A stretch of DNA of 54,861 bases. Origin: an uncultured bacterium. Lineage in GTDB: Bacteria; Patescibacteriota; Gracilibacteria; Absconditabacterales; Absconditicoccaceae. The notes beneath the pieces are model-generated. The model saw nothing but the letters and a program-made list of their open reading frames with translations. It made no database searches and had not been told where the DNA came from. Positions 10,662 to 23,462 of the stretch are shown piece by piece. The position numbers and the translations under genes were made by a program. The first letter of the stretch is position 1. Each line of letters starts with the position of its first letter. The stretch spans positions 1 to 54,861 of the forward strand of contig CAIVEC010000015.1 of NCBI GenBank assembly GCA_903904875.1. The letters are read 5' to 3'.

Positions 10662-11054
10662 ATGTTCACGTTTCCACAACTGCTCCTGCTTTTTTGGGCA
10701 TTAATCATCCTGGCTATGTGATTGCCGCTGCTTTTTGTCCCAAAAAAATTCAAACCAATCTTGGAAAGGATTCTGAAAAACTCTGATATCGTGAGAGTCT
10801 GGGCATTTCTTATGATGCTCATCTGATTCCTGTTTTTGAGTGTCTATCAGAAATTCGATAACGGATGGGCGATGATATTCCCTATTTTCGGATATATCGA
10901 ATTGCTCAAATGATTGACAACATTTCGATTCCCATCATGGGGACGGACAAAGTATAAATGGTTCTTCTCTAAACCTGTGCAATCATTCATCATGGGTATC
11001 CTGGTTATCCTTGTTGCAGTGTTTATTGCTTGGGTAGCGTTGATGAAGATCTAA
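10662..11054 (+). CDS. Integral membrane protein, tandem paralog 3 (130 aa)
   Basis: MFTFPQLLLLFWALIILAMGLPLLFVPKKF...FLSVYQKFDNGWAMIFPIFGYIELLKGL. Confidence 0.78.
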
Positions 11055-11073
11055 ATACAATAGTATTATACAC

Positions 11074-11104
11074 TAAAAAGACGGTTTATGCCGTCTTTTT
11101 ATTT
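11074..11104. terminator. Intrinsic terminator AAAAAGACGG-tttatg-CCGTCTTTTT
   Basis: Perfect 10-bp stem with flanking A/T runs. Confidence 0.85.
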
Positions 11105-11189
11105 TAATACAATTTTATTGTATTGACTTTATCTATTAAATTACTACGCTAGTAAAACTTTTCCAACTTTTATTACTCAAAATTTACCT

Positions 11190-11405
11190 ATGACCTGTTC
11201 TGACCTCAAAGTGAAAATGCACGGCAAAGTCTCGGTCTGACCAAAATCTCAAGTCGTCATTCCTAAGGATGTAAGAGACCTTCTGAATATCAAACCTGGC
11301 GATGACTTGATGATCATTACCAAATGAGATATGGCGATCGCGATGATCAAAGCGGACGATGTTCCAAAATTTCTCCAATATATAAAATCTGAACTTGAAC
11401 AATAA
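11190..11405 (+). CDS. AbrB/SpoVT-domain DNA-binding protein
   Basis: MTCSDLKVKMHGKVSVGPKSQVVIPKDVRDLLNIKPGDDLMIITKGDMAIAMIK. Confidence 0.85.
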
Positions 11406-11429
11406 TCTGATTTATATTCTTTGTTTTTC

Positions 11430-13139
11430 ATGATGAAAAAGATTCCCCTTATATTCTTCGTATCGTTTGCTCTTCTCTTTGTCACCGGATGCGGCAAACA
11501 AGTCGATGACACGGCATTGTCTACATGAACCGTGCAAGGATTCACCACTTCGTATGTGGTAGGAAGTTCACCGGCATTCCAGAAAGCGTTGTATGGAACC
11601 GTCATCGCCGATGACATCAAAAACGTTCTCACGAATAGGTGAGGCATTTTGGATTATATCGACTGTCAGCCAGGCAAGGAAGTCTATAAAGATACCATCA
11701 TCGCCAAGATAACACCGAATGAAGACGATGTTACGTATCAAAATTCAGCTATCCAGCTTTCTACCTTGCAAGAACAAGTGAATAATCTGACTACGATTTT
11801 CTCTATGACCGATGATACGCTTGCTTTGCAAAAATCCATCCTTCAAGACCAGTATGATAATAACGTCACGCTTCTGAATAATCTGAACAAATCACAAGAC
11901 TATAGCGCGTCAAGCATGAAGTACCAGGAACAATTATTGGATCAGCAATATGATTCTTTGAAAACTGCGAAGACCATAGATTTAGATAAAATGAAGACGA
12001 GCATTTTGAATGCATACAAACAATATCTCGTGATGATAAAAGATGCGTTGAAGAAAGTGAATGACGTATTCACCGCTTCGGCGTTTTCGGTTTCCGATAA
12101 GAATACTCAATTGAAACAAGAAGTGCTTTCAGAATATTCCAGACTACATAATGAATTATCCGATACCATGACAGCCGATCAATTTTCCCAATACCTGTCT
12201 GATATGTCGGATTTCATGGCTTTGGCTGCGAGCAGCGTCAATGCTTCGACACCATCGACCTCATTGCCTCAGGCGAGCAGTCTATGAGTTTCCATCGACT
12301 GATTGTATACTACATTCACTACCTTGGCGAGTACTTTCGTGGGAAGTAAATCCGCTTTCGATACTCTGGCTTCTTCGTATGATTCCGTGAAAAATACCTA
12401 TGCGACTCAGATAAAAAGCGCTGACATCAATTCAACTAACCTTGAAAACAATACTGCTAAGACGACAGCCTTGCAGCTCGAAAATCAGAAAGCAAGCTTG
12501 CAGCTTGCACAGAAGACGTTGGAAACGCAGCTCACTTCAGCTGATGATAACAAACAGCTCCAGCTTGCTAGCTTGAAGAATCAAGTGCTTACCTTGAAAC
12601 AGAATATAGCTGTCTTATCGAATTCCCTTGAAGGTGAGATCTTGTACGCTGATGTCGATGGAATCGTCAAGGCGAGAGTCGTCGGCGAAGATAATAAAGT
12701 CGCTCCAAATACTTTGCTTTGCCAGATCATGCCTACTTCGCCATGAAATCTCAGCTTGCAAGTATTCTCTTATACCCAGTTAGCTGTCGGCAGCAAAGTC
12801 GGCATCTATAACGATCAGTGAAAATTTCTTTGAACATGAACATTAGTGTACGAATATCCTTATAGAGATCCTGCGACGCAGAATTACATCTATGAAATCC
12901 CTGTATTGAAGTCTTCGCTCAAGGAGAATGAAAGAGTGTTGGTCACCTCTTCACAGCTCGCTGACCAGAATGATATACGGATACCTTTACAATACATCAG
13001 CCCGAGGCTCGAAGGTAATCTTGTTAGACGTAAAGTCGGATCGTGAATTCAGAATGTCTATGTGACCTTATGAAATATCGATGATAGTTATGTCCAGATT
13101 TTGAGCTGATTGAATATGTGAGACGAAATAGTGCAATAA
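11430..13139 (+). CDS. Lipoprotein membrane-fusion/periplasmic adaptor (HlyD/RND-MFP-like)
   Basis: Lipobox-like FALLFVTGCGKQ; biotinyl-lipoyl and long coiled-coil architecture (LEQVNNLTTIF..., GEILYADVDGIVKARVVGEDNKVAPNTLLCQI). Confidence 0.75.
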
Positions 13140-13162
13140 GTTTTTAATTCTATTTTTTTGTG

Positions 13163-13984
13163 ATGCTGAATCTTGATTTCATTAAACAACTTGAAGATCC
13201 ATATTATCTTCCTCCTAGGGAAGAAGTTCTTGTACAAACCAAAAAATGATTATGGGATGAATTGGATAAATATGATCGGAAAGAAGGGAAAATATGATGT
13301 GAAATAATAACTCAAGAACTCATTGAGATGCTTTCTTCTCATCTTTCTTCTCATATTGAATGAAATAATATCATCAAGATTCTGGAAGTATGAGCTGGCA
13401 ATGGAAAACTTGCTTATTTTCTGCAAAAGAATTTGAATCAAAAATGTGCGGATGCATTCGATTATCTCGCTGTGGATTATTGATTGGATGAACGGAAGAA
13501 TTCTTTGCCTATCGTTCAGAATATATATGCACAAGATGCGCTTAATGCATATAAACCTAATATCATCATTGCATCTTGGCTTGATTTTCATCCATATAAT
13601 CTATTACCTCCTGAGTTTAGGTCAAAATTGGATAAATTTGTTTCTAGTCCAAATAAATGAGAGTCCTCGTTAGAAGAAAAAGAAATGTGTAACTTATATA
13701 ATGAGAAGAGAAGTGGTCCTGATATTACTCATTATCGAAGGAATACTCCTAGTGTCAAAGAATATATCCTTATCTGACCTTTTTCTTGTACGTGAGATTT
13801 GGAAAAAACATATGGATTGCATTTTTTATCAAAAGATCCTCTTGAAAATCCTGTTTGGTTACAAGACTGATTTATTAAAACAAAATTGGATATACCGACA
13901 TATAATAGAACAAATCTTTTATTTTGATTTGGTAGTGAAAAAGAAAATTCTGAAGTATATTCGTTCAAGAGAAAAAATATTTAA
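13163..13984 (+). CDS. Putative SAM-dependent methyltransferase
   Basis: Motif I IIKILEVGAGNGKLAYFLQ; DYLAVDYG; IIIASWLDF. Confidence 0.6.
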
Positions 13985-14000
13985 ATAATATATTGTAATT

Positions 14001-17000
14001 ATGATCAATTTTTTAAAGAAGAATAAAGTGGCGATATTGGTGTTTACCGTATTTATCTGAATATACGGAGCATTCAGCGTTTTTACGATACCCAAAGAGG
14101 CGCAGCCATCGGTGAATATCCCGTACTACTATATCAGCTTCAGTTATTTGGGCGCTGATCCTTCTTCGATAGAGGAGCAAGTGGTCATCCCTTTGGAACA
14201 GAAAATAAAATCGGTCACGAATATAGATAAGATCACCTCATCGTGCTATTATAATTTCGGAACCATACTTGTGCAATTCACTACCGCCAAAAGCGATGTC
14301 GATGCGACCAATGATCTGAAAGCCGCTATAGATCAGGTGTATCCGACGCTCCCAACTGACGTGAATTATCCTACGGTCAAGAAAATATCCGTCAGCGATA
14401 CGCCTGTGTATTCGTTTTCTGTCGCAGGGAATGTCCCTACGCAAGTCATGTATGACAGACTCAAATCATTGGAAGATCAGCTCAAGTCTGTTGCGTGAGT
14501 TTCCGACATCAACATCATCGGAAAACCTGTCAAAGAAGTTAAGCTTACCTTTGATGCACAGAAGCTGGCCGTCTTGGATATGGATTTCTCTATGATAGTC
14601 GGTCAGCTGAAAAGCGCTTTCGTAAAGTTTCCGGTAGATAAGAAAGACGTTGCCGGCAAATTATATTCATTCGAAATAACCAACTATGAAACCAATCTGA
14701 CGTGATTGATTGAACAGCTCAAAGATTATGACCTGCTTGATGTCGCTGGCAAGTCCATCAAACTCAGAGATATCGCAAGCGTATATATAGGATATAAGCA
14801 ACAGGATAAGAAATCGTTCGTCATCACCAATATCAATGGTAGTGATACGCAGAACGCGCTTTCCTTCCAGATAAAAAAATCTCCTGGCTATAGCCTGGAC
14901 ACCTTCGTAGATGAACTGAAAGCTGTTGTCACTGCATATGCTAAAACCACTCCTGATCTCAACTATACAGAGACCTTGTCTCAGAAAGAAAGCATCCAAA
15001 GGACCTATGGATTATTCATGGAAAATTTCCGAGAAACAGCGCTTTTGGTATTTTGTATCATTCTTCTATTTCTCGGATGGAGATCTTCATGGTTGATCAT
15101 GCTGTCGTTCCTTATCGTGTATTTAGGCAATTTCATCTATCTCAAATCTATAGGATATAGTTTCAATAATATTGTCTCGTTCGCCTTAATCCTGGTGCTG
15201 TGAATCATGATAGATAACCTGATTGTGATCACGCAGTGAATTGTCGTCGGCCTGCAAAAGTTTGCAGGCAATATCCGGGAAGCAATAAAAGATTCCATTC
15301 ATAACTACGGCAAAGCGATATTTTTCTGAACATTGACGACGATTGTCATCTTCATTCCGCTCTATTTTTGATTGACGTGAATCATGGGCGAGTATATCAA
15401 AGCGATGCCGATAACCATCATCTCCAATCTGGCTATTTCGCTGGTTGTGACCATGTTCATGCTACCCGTGCTTGCTTTGTTCTTCTTCAAATCATGACAA
15501 GTATATGTCTCTCCGCCATCGTTGTCGTTTCTGGAGAAGACCGGCGTGAAATTCGCTGATCGATGGCATCGTAGGAATCAAACGAGATGGTGATCCAGAT
15601 GAATTATTTTCTGATTCCTTGCATTCTTTGTCTGAGCTTTATCGCTCATACCTTTGTGAATAGTCAAATTCTCGTTCATGGGAAATATAGATTCCAATAA
15701 TGTTTGGATGAATCTCAAATATGCGCCGTGAATCAGTATGGCTGACAATCAGGAATATACTTCTAAAATCGCACATGCGACGTTGAAATATTTCCAGACC
15801 GTCATGTCCGGCGTGGTCAAGGATATCACTATCGATCTCGGACAATGATATTCTTTGAAATGAGCATGAGGCGCAGGCAATAATGTAAGCTCATTCACCA
15901 TGAGGCTTGTCGATACCACGAAAAGGAACATCAAATCTTTCCAAATAGTCGAGAAGATGCAGAAGGAATTACTGGTCGCCTTGGAACAGAAATATGCTTT
16001 TCTGCAGGATGCCTCCATCTTCACGCTCCAGGCATGAGCCGGTTCGGGAAAACCTATAAGCTTCAATATCGTCGGTGACGATTATCAGAAAATCAATGAC
16101 TACGTCCAAGAGATATTACCTTATATCAAAGCCATTCCTGGCGTTTATAATGTTGGAATATCCATCGAATATACGAACGGAAAAATCGTCTATGTCCTTG
16201 ATGAGAATAAAGCTAAATCGCTTGGCATCACGAGTATGTCTTCCGTTTCATCGTTGATCGCACTCAAAAACGCAGGATATGAATCCAATGGCGTCAAGAT
16301 AAAAGAATTCTCCGATTTCGGCAGCGATACGTTATCGTTGAATGCATTCTTATCGACTGACTTGTCGGTAGAACAAACGAAAATAGGAAAAGTCACCTTG
16401 GACCAGATCATCAGCAAAAAAGAATTACAGCCGGAGATCAATGCGATTACGAGAGAAGACGGTAAAAGATGTATATCCATTCAGGCCGACAAGACTAATA
16501 GTGCAGTGTTGACTGATATCACTACGGCGATTGATAAGGTCATCAAAAATCATCCTTTGCCTGATGGATTACAGAAGACAACTTGATGAGATGCAGCCTC
16601 GCTGACACAAGCTTCGCAGGATTTAAGCAAAGCCATGCTTATCTGACTCATCCTTATGATCCTCGTGTTGATCATCCAATTCAATAATATCAAATATTCC
16701 ATCGTCATCGTTTCCAGCGTATTCTTGACGATAGGATGAACTATTGTCATTCTCGCTATCACCTGATATGATCTTACGTTTCCAGCGATGATAGGAATCT
16801 TCTGAGTCATGGGAGTCTGAGTGAATCAGGCATTGATCCATATCGAGGATTTTAAATATTACTATCAGGAGAAATGACTTTCCGTCGTAGATAGTTTCCA
16901 GCAGAGCATCGCGGAAAGATTCATTCCGATCTTTCTGACGAAATTGACGACCATCATCTGATTGCTTATTTTGGCCATGAAAGACGAATTATTCTGATCA

Positions 17001-17114
17001 ATGGCGATAGGATTCATCTGATGATTGATTGTATCGTTCTTCATCACGTTATTGTATATCCCTTCACTGATGAATTTGGTGTCTAGAAAGTATTACAGAC
17101 AAAAAGAAGAATAA
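14001..17114 (+). CDS. RND superfamily efflux transporter (AcrB/HAE1-like), 1037 aa
   Basis: MINFLKKNKVAILVFTVFIGIYGAFSVFTIPKEAQPSVNIPYYYISFSYLGADPSSIEEQVVIPLEQKI...GIMIDNLIVITQ; two TM/porter repeats; open only with TGA=Gly. Confidence 0.9.
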
Positions 17115-17138
17115 AATTTTACCTATCCTCTTGATGAT

Positions 17139-17762
17139 ATGCTGATTATAAAAAATGGTGAAATTATACATGATGTCTCTGAATTGCCTGAATTCAAATT
17201 TTTTGTAGAAAGCAAAAAAAACGATATCACTAACGCTCTTCTGCTGAAACCCATGTTTCTCCAAGAAAGATTGAAGGAGATAAGACAGCAGATCATACAA
17301 GAGAGCTTTAAATATATCTGAAAACCGAGCATTGAATATCGTGGTCCTGATTCTGGTATGGACGAAAGTGGATTCGGATGCTCTGGTTTCATAACGTTTC
17401 TTCTGAAAAAATTTGGTTTGAATATTGATTGAATAGGTCACGTCAACGAATATTTCGATGCTTATGGTGTTTCGGTCCATGAGGATGCTGTATTGCCTTG
17501 AGACTTGATATTCTTCTCTTGGGATGGATATGTACCTCTCCATATGTGATTGATGATTTCCGATAAAGAATACATCCATGCGCCTTGAAGAAATAGTCAG
17601 GTGAAAATAACCAGAATAAAGAAAAAAAATATAGCGAATACTTCCGGAAATATCATATACACCAAAAGTCCAATATGATTCAAAAGAATAGTATTACACG
17701 TCAAGGACTGATTCGATTACAATAAAAAGCAAAATGGAAAAAGATATAATAAAATTATCTAA
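17139..17762 (+). CDS. NlpC/P60-family cell-wall peptidase
   Basis: GCSGFITFLLKKFGLNIDGIGHV...LPGDLIFFSWDGYVPLHMGLMISDKEYIHAPG. Confidence 0.8.
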
Positions 17763-17823
17763 TTTTTGCATTCCATATCATCATAAATAACATTTTCTTG
17801 TAAAAACTTACTGATTCATTACC

Positions 17824-17857
17824 TTTAAGGTTAATTTAAGGTGATTCTTTATATAGT
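17824..17857 (+). promoter_or_regulatory. Direct repeat TTTAAG-GTTAA-TTTAAG (17824-17840) upstream of TATAGT -10 (17852-17857)
   Basis: 11-nt spaced tandem half-sites overlapping the -35 region, as in OmpR-family activator sites. Confidence 0.5.
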
Positions 17858-17888
17858 AGCATATTTTTTTTATTTTTTATTATTCAGG

Positions 17889-18128
17889 ATGACTACAAAA
17901 AATATTATGGATAAGGTAAAAGATTTTTTTACCGTTAAAAACTCTCTTATAGTCATTATTTGTCTTCTTGTGGTTATATTGATCTTCCAAAATATCCATA
18001 GGTATGGATGACATCAATATCATCGTAATTCCGGCTGATCTATAACTAGTTCTCGTGGAATGTGACTCCCTGGAATGTGATGAGAAATGATGTGATGAGG
18101 ATATGCTGGTAGAAGATGAGGAAATTAA
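17889..18128 (+). CDS. Small TM protein with Gly-rich, UGA-dense C-terminus (79 aa)
   Basis: MTTKNIMDKVKDFFTVKNSLIVIICLLVVILIFQNIHRYGGHQYHRNSGGSITSSRGMGLPGMGGEMMGGGYAGRRGGN*. Confidence 0.6.
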
Positions 18129-18196
18129 TATTAATATATTCAGAATAAGAGTATATTATTTTTATGTAAAAGATTTTTAATTTAATAAAACATATA

Positions 18197-20041
18197 ATGA
18201 ATATAAATGAAATTTCTAAAAAAACGTGGGAAATAATCAAAAACCATAAACGATACGTACTTACTGTTGCTGTTCTTCTTATCTTGGTAGTGATATGATT
18301 TTTTTCTTCAACTACTACCACGACGACAGCTACCACGCAGACCTATACGGTTGCGAGCGGCACTATCGAGAATACGCTCAAGCTTATCTGAACTACGAAG
18401 ATAACAAATATGCAGACGCTTGTTTTCTGAACCGAAGGCAAGGTCGCAAAAGTCTATGTGAAAGAAGGCGATAAGGTGAAAGCAGGCCAGCTTCTGGCTG
18501 AACTTGATAAAAAACAACTTTCCATTAGTCTTTCCCAGCAGTCATTGAGTATCCAGAATGCAAGGATAAATTACGATAAGCTTTTGAATCAATATACTGA
18601 TGCTGATATAGCTAAAGCTCAGAATGACGTCAATAGCGCGAAAAGCAAATTGAATATAGCTAAACAGCAATTAGCTGATATGTCTCTGGATCAATGAAAA
18701 AATATTTCAACCCAAGGTAATATAGCACAAACTAATATCATTTTTTCTAAGTCTATAGTTCCAAAAGGCAATGATATTCTGCAAGATATCCATGATGTCA
18801 TGTTTGGTGACCAAAAAGACTATATCTCTCTTAGAAGTCCTTGAAACTGGGTGTCTGCACAAAGCTATTATTCTCAAAGCAATGCTTATTATCAGCAATT
18901 TACAACAACTCTTTCATCTGTAGAATCAACTACTACAACTACACTTCAATCAATCCAGGATCTCCAGGATAAATCAAATCAGTTTTTAAATGCTCTTTCT
19001 GCTACCTTGGATAATCTTGTCGCTGCTATCAACGATTCTTTAGTCTCTGTTGATTTGTCACAAGTCACTCTGGATGATACTGCATTGACTCCTCTGAAAG
19101 CAGATAATTCTTCGGTTTTGTCTTTGAGGTCGACCTTAAACACTAATATATCATCATTACAAAATTCTGATACTACCATCCAAAGCAAAAAAGATGAAAT
19201 AAGTACTGATGAAACACAACTAAAAACGTATCAACAGACATTGCAGGATATGGAAAGCTGACCTGATTCCAATACGAGGATACTTCAATCAAATTCTATC
19301 AAACAATCACAGCTCAGTTATGAACAGACTTCCCAACAGCTGGATAATTATCAGATTATAGCTCCTTTTGATGGAACTGTTGATACCGTAGGATTCAAAG
19401 TTGGCGATACTGTTTCCTCTAATGCAGGTACTTCCGCTGATGGTATAACCGTATCCAATCCTGATGCGTATGAAGTAAATATGCTCATTGATCAGATAGA
19501 TATCGTCAAAGTGGAGCCAGGACTACCTGTAGAGATCACGTTTGATGCGTATCCTGATTATCTCATCACCTGAACTATCAGCAGTATAGATCCGACACCG
19601 GTCACTAGTGCTGGAGTGGTTTCTTATGCTGCGAAAATCAATCTTCAAAAGACTGACGGAAAAAAGATATATGACAGTATGTCGGCGAATATCAAAGTCA
19701 TCATTAATCATAAAGAAGGTATATTGGTCCTACCGACGGCAGCTATCCAGACGAGCGGTGATCAAACTTTTGTGTGGACTCAACAATGAACAAAAGATAT
19801 TTCAATCGGTATAACTGATTGAACACAAACGGAGATTTTGAGCTGATTACAAGTAGGTGATATTGTTTCCGCTAAAGAATATCAGGTGCAAACTGCTACA
19901 CAATCAAGTAGTCTATTCCAACAAAATAGAAGTAGTTCTAGTAGTACGTGAAGTTCTTGAACAAGGACTTCATCAGCATCATCAACTCAATCATTTAGAA
20001 TGTTGCAAGGCGCTGGAGGTGGCGGTCCTGGATGAGATTAA
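18197..20041 (+). CDS. MacA-like membrane-fusion protein
   Basis: TVASGTIENTLKLIGTTKI...GKVAKVYVKEGDKVKAGQLLAELDKKQL...YQIIAPFDGTVDTVGFKVGDTV; Gly/Ser-rich C-tail. Confidence 0.85.
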
Positions 20042-20065
20042 TTTTTACTTGTAGAAAATCTGTAC

Positions 20066-20800
20066 ATGATAGAACTCAAACATATCAAAAAAGATTATCT
20101 GAGCGGCAAGGAGGTAATGACTAAAGCATTGCAAGGTGTCGATCTGACCATCAAGGATGGTGACTTTTTTGCAATCATGTGACCTTCCGGATCGGGGAAA
20201 TCGACGTTGATGAATATCATCTGACTTTTAGATACTCCGACGCATGGAGAATACATCCTTGATGGAGTAAAGCTCCCTGAAATGACAGAAAACGAAAAAG
20301 CGCAATTGCGTTCAAGAAAAATCTGATTCGTATTCCAGGCGTTCAATCTGATTCCTAGGATGAAGGTTATAGATCAGGTCATGCTTCCTCTGTTTTATCA
20401 ATGAGTGCCAAGATGAGATGAACATGAAAGAGCGATAGGTGCTTTGACGAAAGTATGATTGGCGCATAAAGTTCATAGCAAGCCTAATGAGCTCTCTGGA
20501 TGAGAGCAGCAAAGGATAGCTATCGCACGTGCGATAGTGACTAATCCTACCTTGATACTTGCTGATGAGCCGACAGGAAATCTTGATACCAAGACAAGTA
20601 TCGAAATCATGAATATTTTCACGAAGTTGAATAAAGAAGGAAAGACAATCGTTATGGTTACGCATGAGCATGATATTGCCGCTTTCGCAAAACATAATGT
20701 GCATATGAGGGATGGATTGATAGAAAGAGTCCATATCAATGAAGAAAAGAAAATCAAAAACGCTTGAAATTCAAAAATTCAAGCTGCAGACAAAATATAA
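20066..20800 (+). CDS. ABC transporter ATP-binding protein (MacB/LolD type)
   Basis: Walker [11 protein letters not shown], signature [14 protein letters not shown], Walker [13 protein letters not shown]. Confidence 0.93.
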
Positions 20801-20839
20801 AACGATAAAAAATATTTTATATTTAATAGTAGGAAAAAT

Positions 20840-22054
20840 ATGTCGGTGTGGGTATATTTAAAAAATGCATTTGATTCATTGATAGCCAGTAAATTGAGAT
20901 CCGGACTTAGTAGTTTGGGTATCATTATCGGTATTTTCTCTGTAGTCGTATTGTTGGCACTAGGGCAATGAGCAACCGCATCCATCCTTTCAAATATCCA
21001 ATCATTGGGGACAAATCTTCTGATGGTGAGTCCTTGATGATCAAGACAGTCCAATGTAAGGTGAGCGGAATGAGGAAGAGGTTCTGAAAATGTTCTTACC
21101 ATGACTGAATCCGATCTCATCAGCAAACTAGCTAATGTAGCCATGGTTTCTCCTGAATATTCTTCCAGAGGTCAATTTATCTATCTTAGTAATAATGCTC
21201 AAGAAACTGTTTATGGCGTAATGCCTTCTTATCTTCAAGTGCGTAACTCAAGCGTAGCATATGGATCTTTCATTACCCAAAGAAACGTCGATGATGTAGA
21301 TAAAGTTGCGGTGATCTGATCAGATACGGCTACTGTATTGTTTGGAAATAAGAATCCTATAGGAAAAGATATCCGTATGGGGAATACTATCCTGACGGTG
21401 ATTGGCGTAATGAAAGCTAAATGAACACAAGGATTTTGAAATGCTGATGATGTTGTGTTTGTCCCTTTGACTACTGCTCAGGAAAGATTATTTGGAACTA
21501 AATATCTTTCTGATATTTCATTATCAGTGACTACTGCTCAAGCTGTGGATGCTACAAAAACACTCATTCAAGATACACTTCTCAAACATTTTAATATCAA
21601 GAGTGCTGATGAAGCTAATTTCAGCATTCAAAATCAAGCTGATATGGTATCTACGATTACTTCTGTCACCAGTACGTTAAAACTGTTTTTGTGAGCGATT
21701 GCTGGTATAGCATTGCTTGTCTGAGGTATCGGCGTGATGAATATCATGCTGGTTTCTGTAGCAGAAAGGACCCGTGAAATATGAATCCGTAAAGCAGTCG
21801 GTGCACAGAATAAGGATATTATCATGCAATTCCTTTGTGAATCTTTGGTATTGTGTTTAATCGGTGGAATCATAGGTATTCTTCTGAGCTATGTTATCGT
21901 GTTTGCGTTGAAAAGTCTCATAGCATGAATTATCACTTTTCAATCCATCCTTATGGCCGTCTGATTTTCAATCCTTATAGGTCTGTCTTTCGGTATTTTC
22001 CCTGCGTACAGGGCTGCCAAACTTAAACCGATCGAAGCATTGAGATACGAATAG
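20840..22054 (+). CDS. MacB/FtsX-type ABC permease
   Basis: [35 protein letters not shown]...[28 protein letters not shown]...[17 protein letters not shown]. Confidence 0.93.
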
Positions 22055-22120
22055 TTTTTCTTGATAAAATATGCCAATTGTGTACAAAAGTCTGTGACTT
22101 TATATTTTTTTCGTATTTGA

Positions 22121-23437
22121 ATGTTCAAAGACGCATTACTTTCATGACAATTACAGGATCATGTAGGAGAAAAAACAACACTTCGCTGATGGTTGCATAC
22201 TGTCCGTGCGGTTTCCGCTAATTTAGCTTTTCTTATCCTCAGAGATAGAGACGGACTAGCACAAGTGGTGATTGAAGATCCGGAAGAGATCAAAAAGCTT
22301 GATGGTTGCCTTATGGGGACTATTCTGACGGCGACAGGAACGGTAGCAGAAATGTCGAAAGGAAAATTTCGTTTCGAATTACAGAAGAGTAGCGTGAATG
22401 TACTCAGAAAAATTATTTATCCGAGTCCTATAGATATCTCCAAGGACGAAATCCATGCTGATGGGGAGACTATCCATGATAACAAGGTGGTGGTCCTCAG
22501 ACATCCAAGATATATGAAAATATTCAAAATAGCCGCACTTGTGGAAAAAACCATGAGGAAATTTTTTGATGACAATGGATTCACCCAGATCAACACACCA
22601 AAGATCATCTGATTCCCTACGGAAGGATGAGCGGAAGTGTTCGAGGTGGAATATTTCGGCCGTAAGGTCTATCTCGCTCAGAGTCCGCAATTCTACAAAC
22701 AGATCATGGTACCCGTGTTTGAAAGGGTCTATGAAATCGGAAGAGCGTACAGAGCAGAAAAGAGCAATACCAACAGACATATGTCAGAGATTTTGATGCT
22801 GGATATGGAGATGTGATTCATCGATAGTTTCGAGGATATCATCAAGATAACCGATGACTTTGTAAAATATACCATAGAGCAGACTTGGAAAGAAGGAGAA
22901 AAATTATTGACTGAATTATGATCTACGAAACCATTGCTCGCCAAAGAAACTCCTTGTATCACGGTCAAGGAACTTCACGAACTTATGAAGAAAGAAACCG
23001 GTGAGGATTATACCAAACTTCCTGACCTTACTTCAGCTGAAGAGAAATTCATCTGTGAATATAGCGCTAAAAACCGATGATCCGATTTAGTGTTCGTTAC
23101 CGAATTTCCACGGCATGATGCAAAATTCTATCATCATCAGAACGAAAAAAATCCTGAAGTAGCTGATAGGGCAGATATGCTCTTCAGAGGTGTTGAAATC
23201 ATCACGCTCACGCAACGTGAAGTTGAGTATGATAAGTTAATACAACAAATAAAGAATCAAAAATTAGATCCGAATAATCCAGGATTGAAACATTATCTCG
23301 ATGCGTTCAAATACGGAATGCCTGATGAAGGTGGATTCGGATTCGGTGTCGCGAGATTTGTCCAGAAGCTTATTGGACTTGAAAACGCTAAAGAAGCGGA
23401 ATTATTCCCTAGAGATGTAAACAGAGTGACTCCGTAA
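22121..23437 (+). CDS. aspS: Aspartyl-tRNA synthetase, short archaeal/non-discriminating type
   Basis: LRGWLHTVRAVSANLAFLILRDRDGLAQVV...[41 protein letters not shown]...VYEIGRAYRAE...FPRDVNRVTP C-terminus; 438 aa. Confidence 0.88.
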
Positions 23438-23462
23438 GCTTTTATAGATAACATTACTTATT

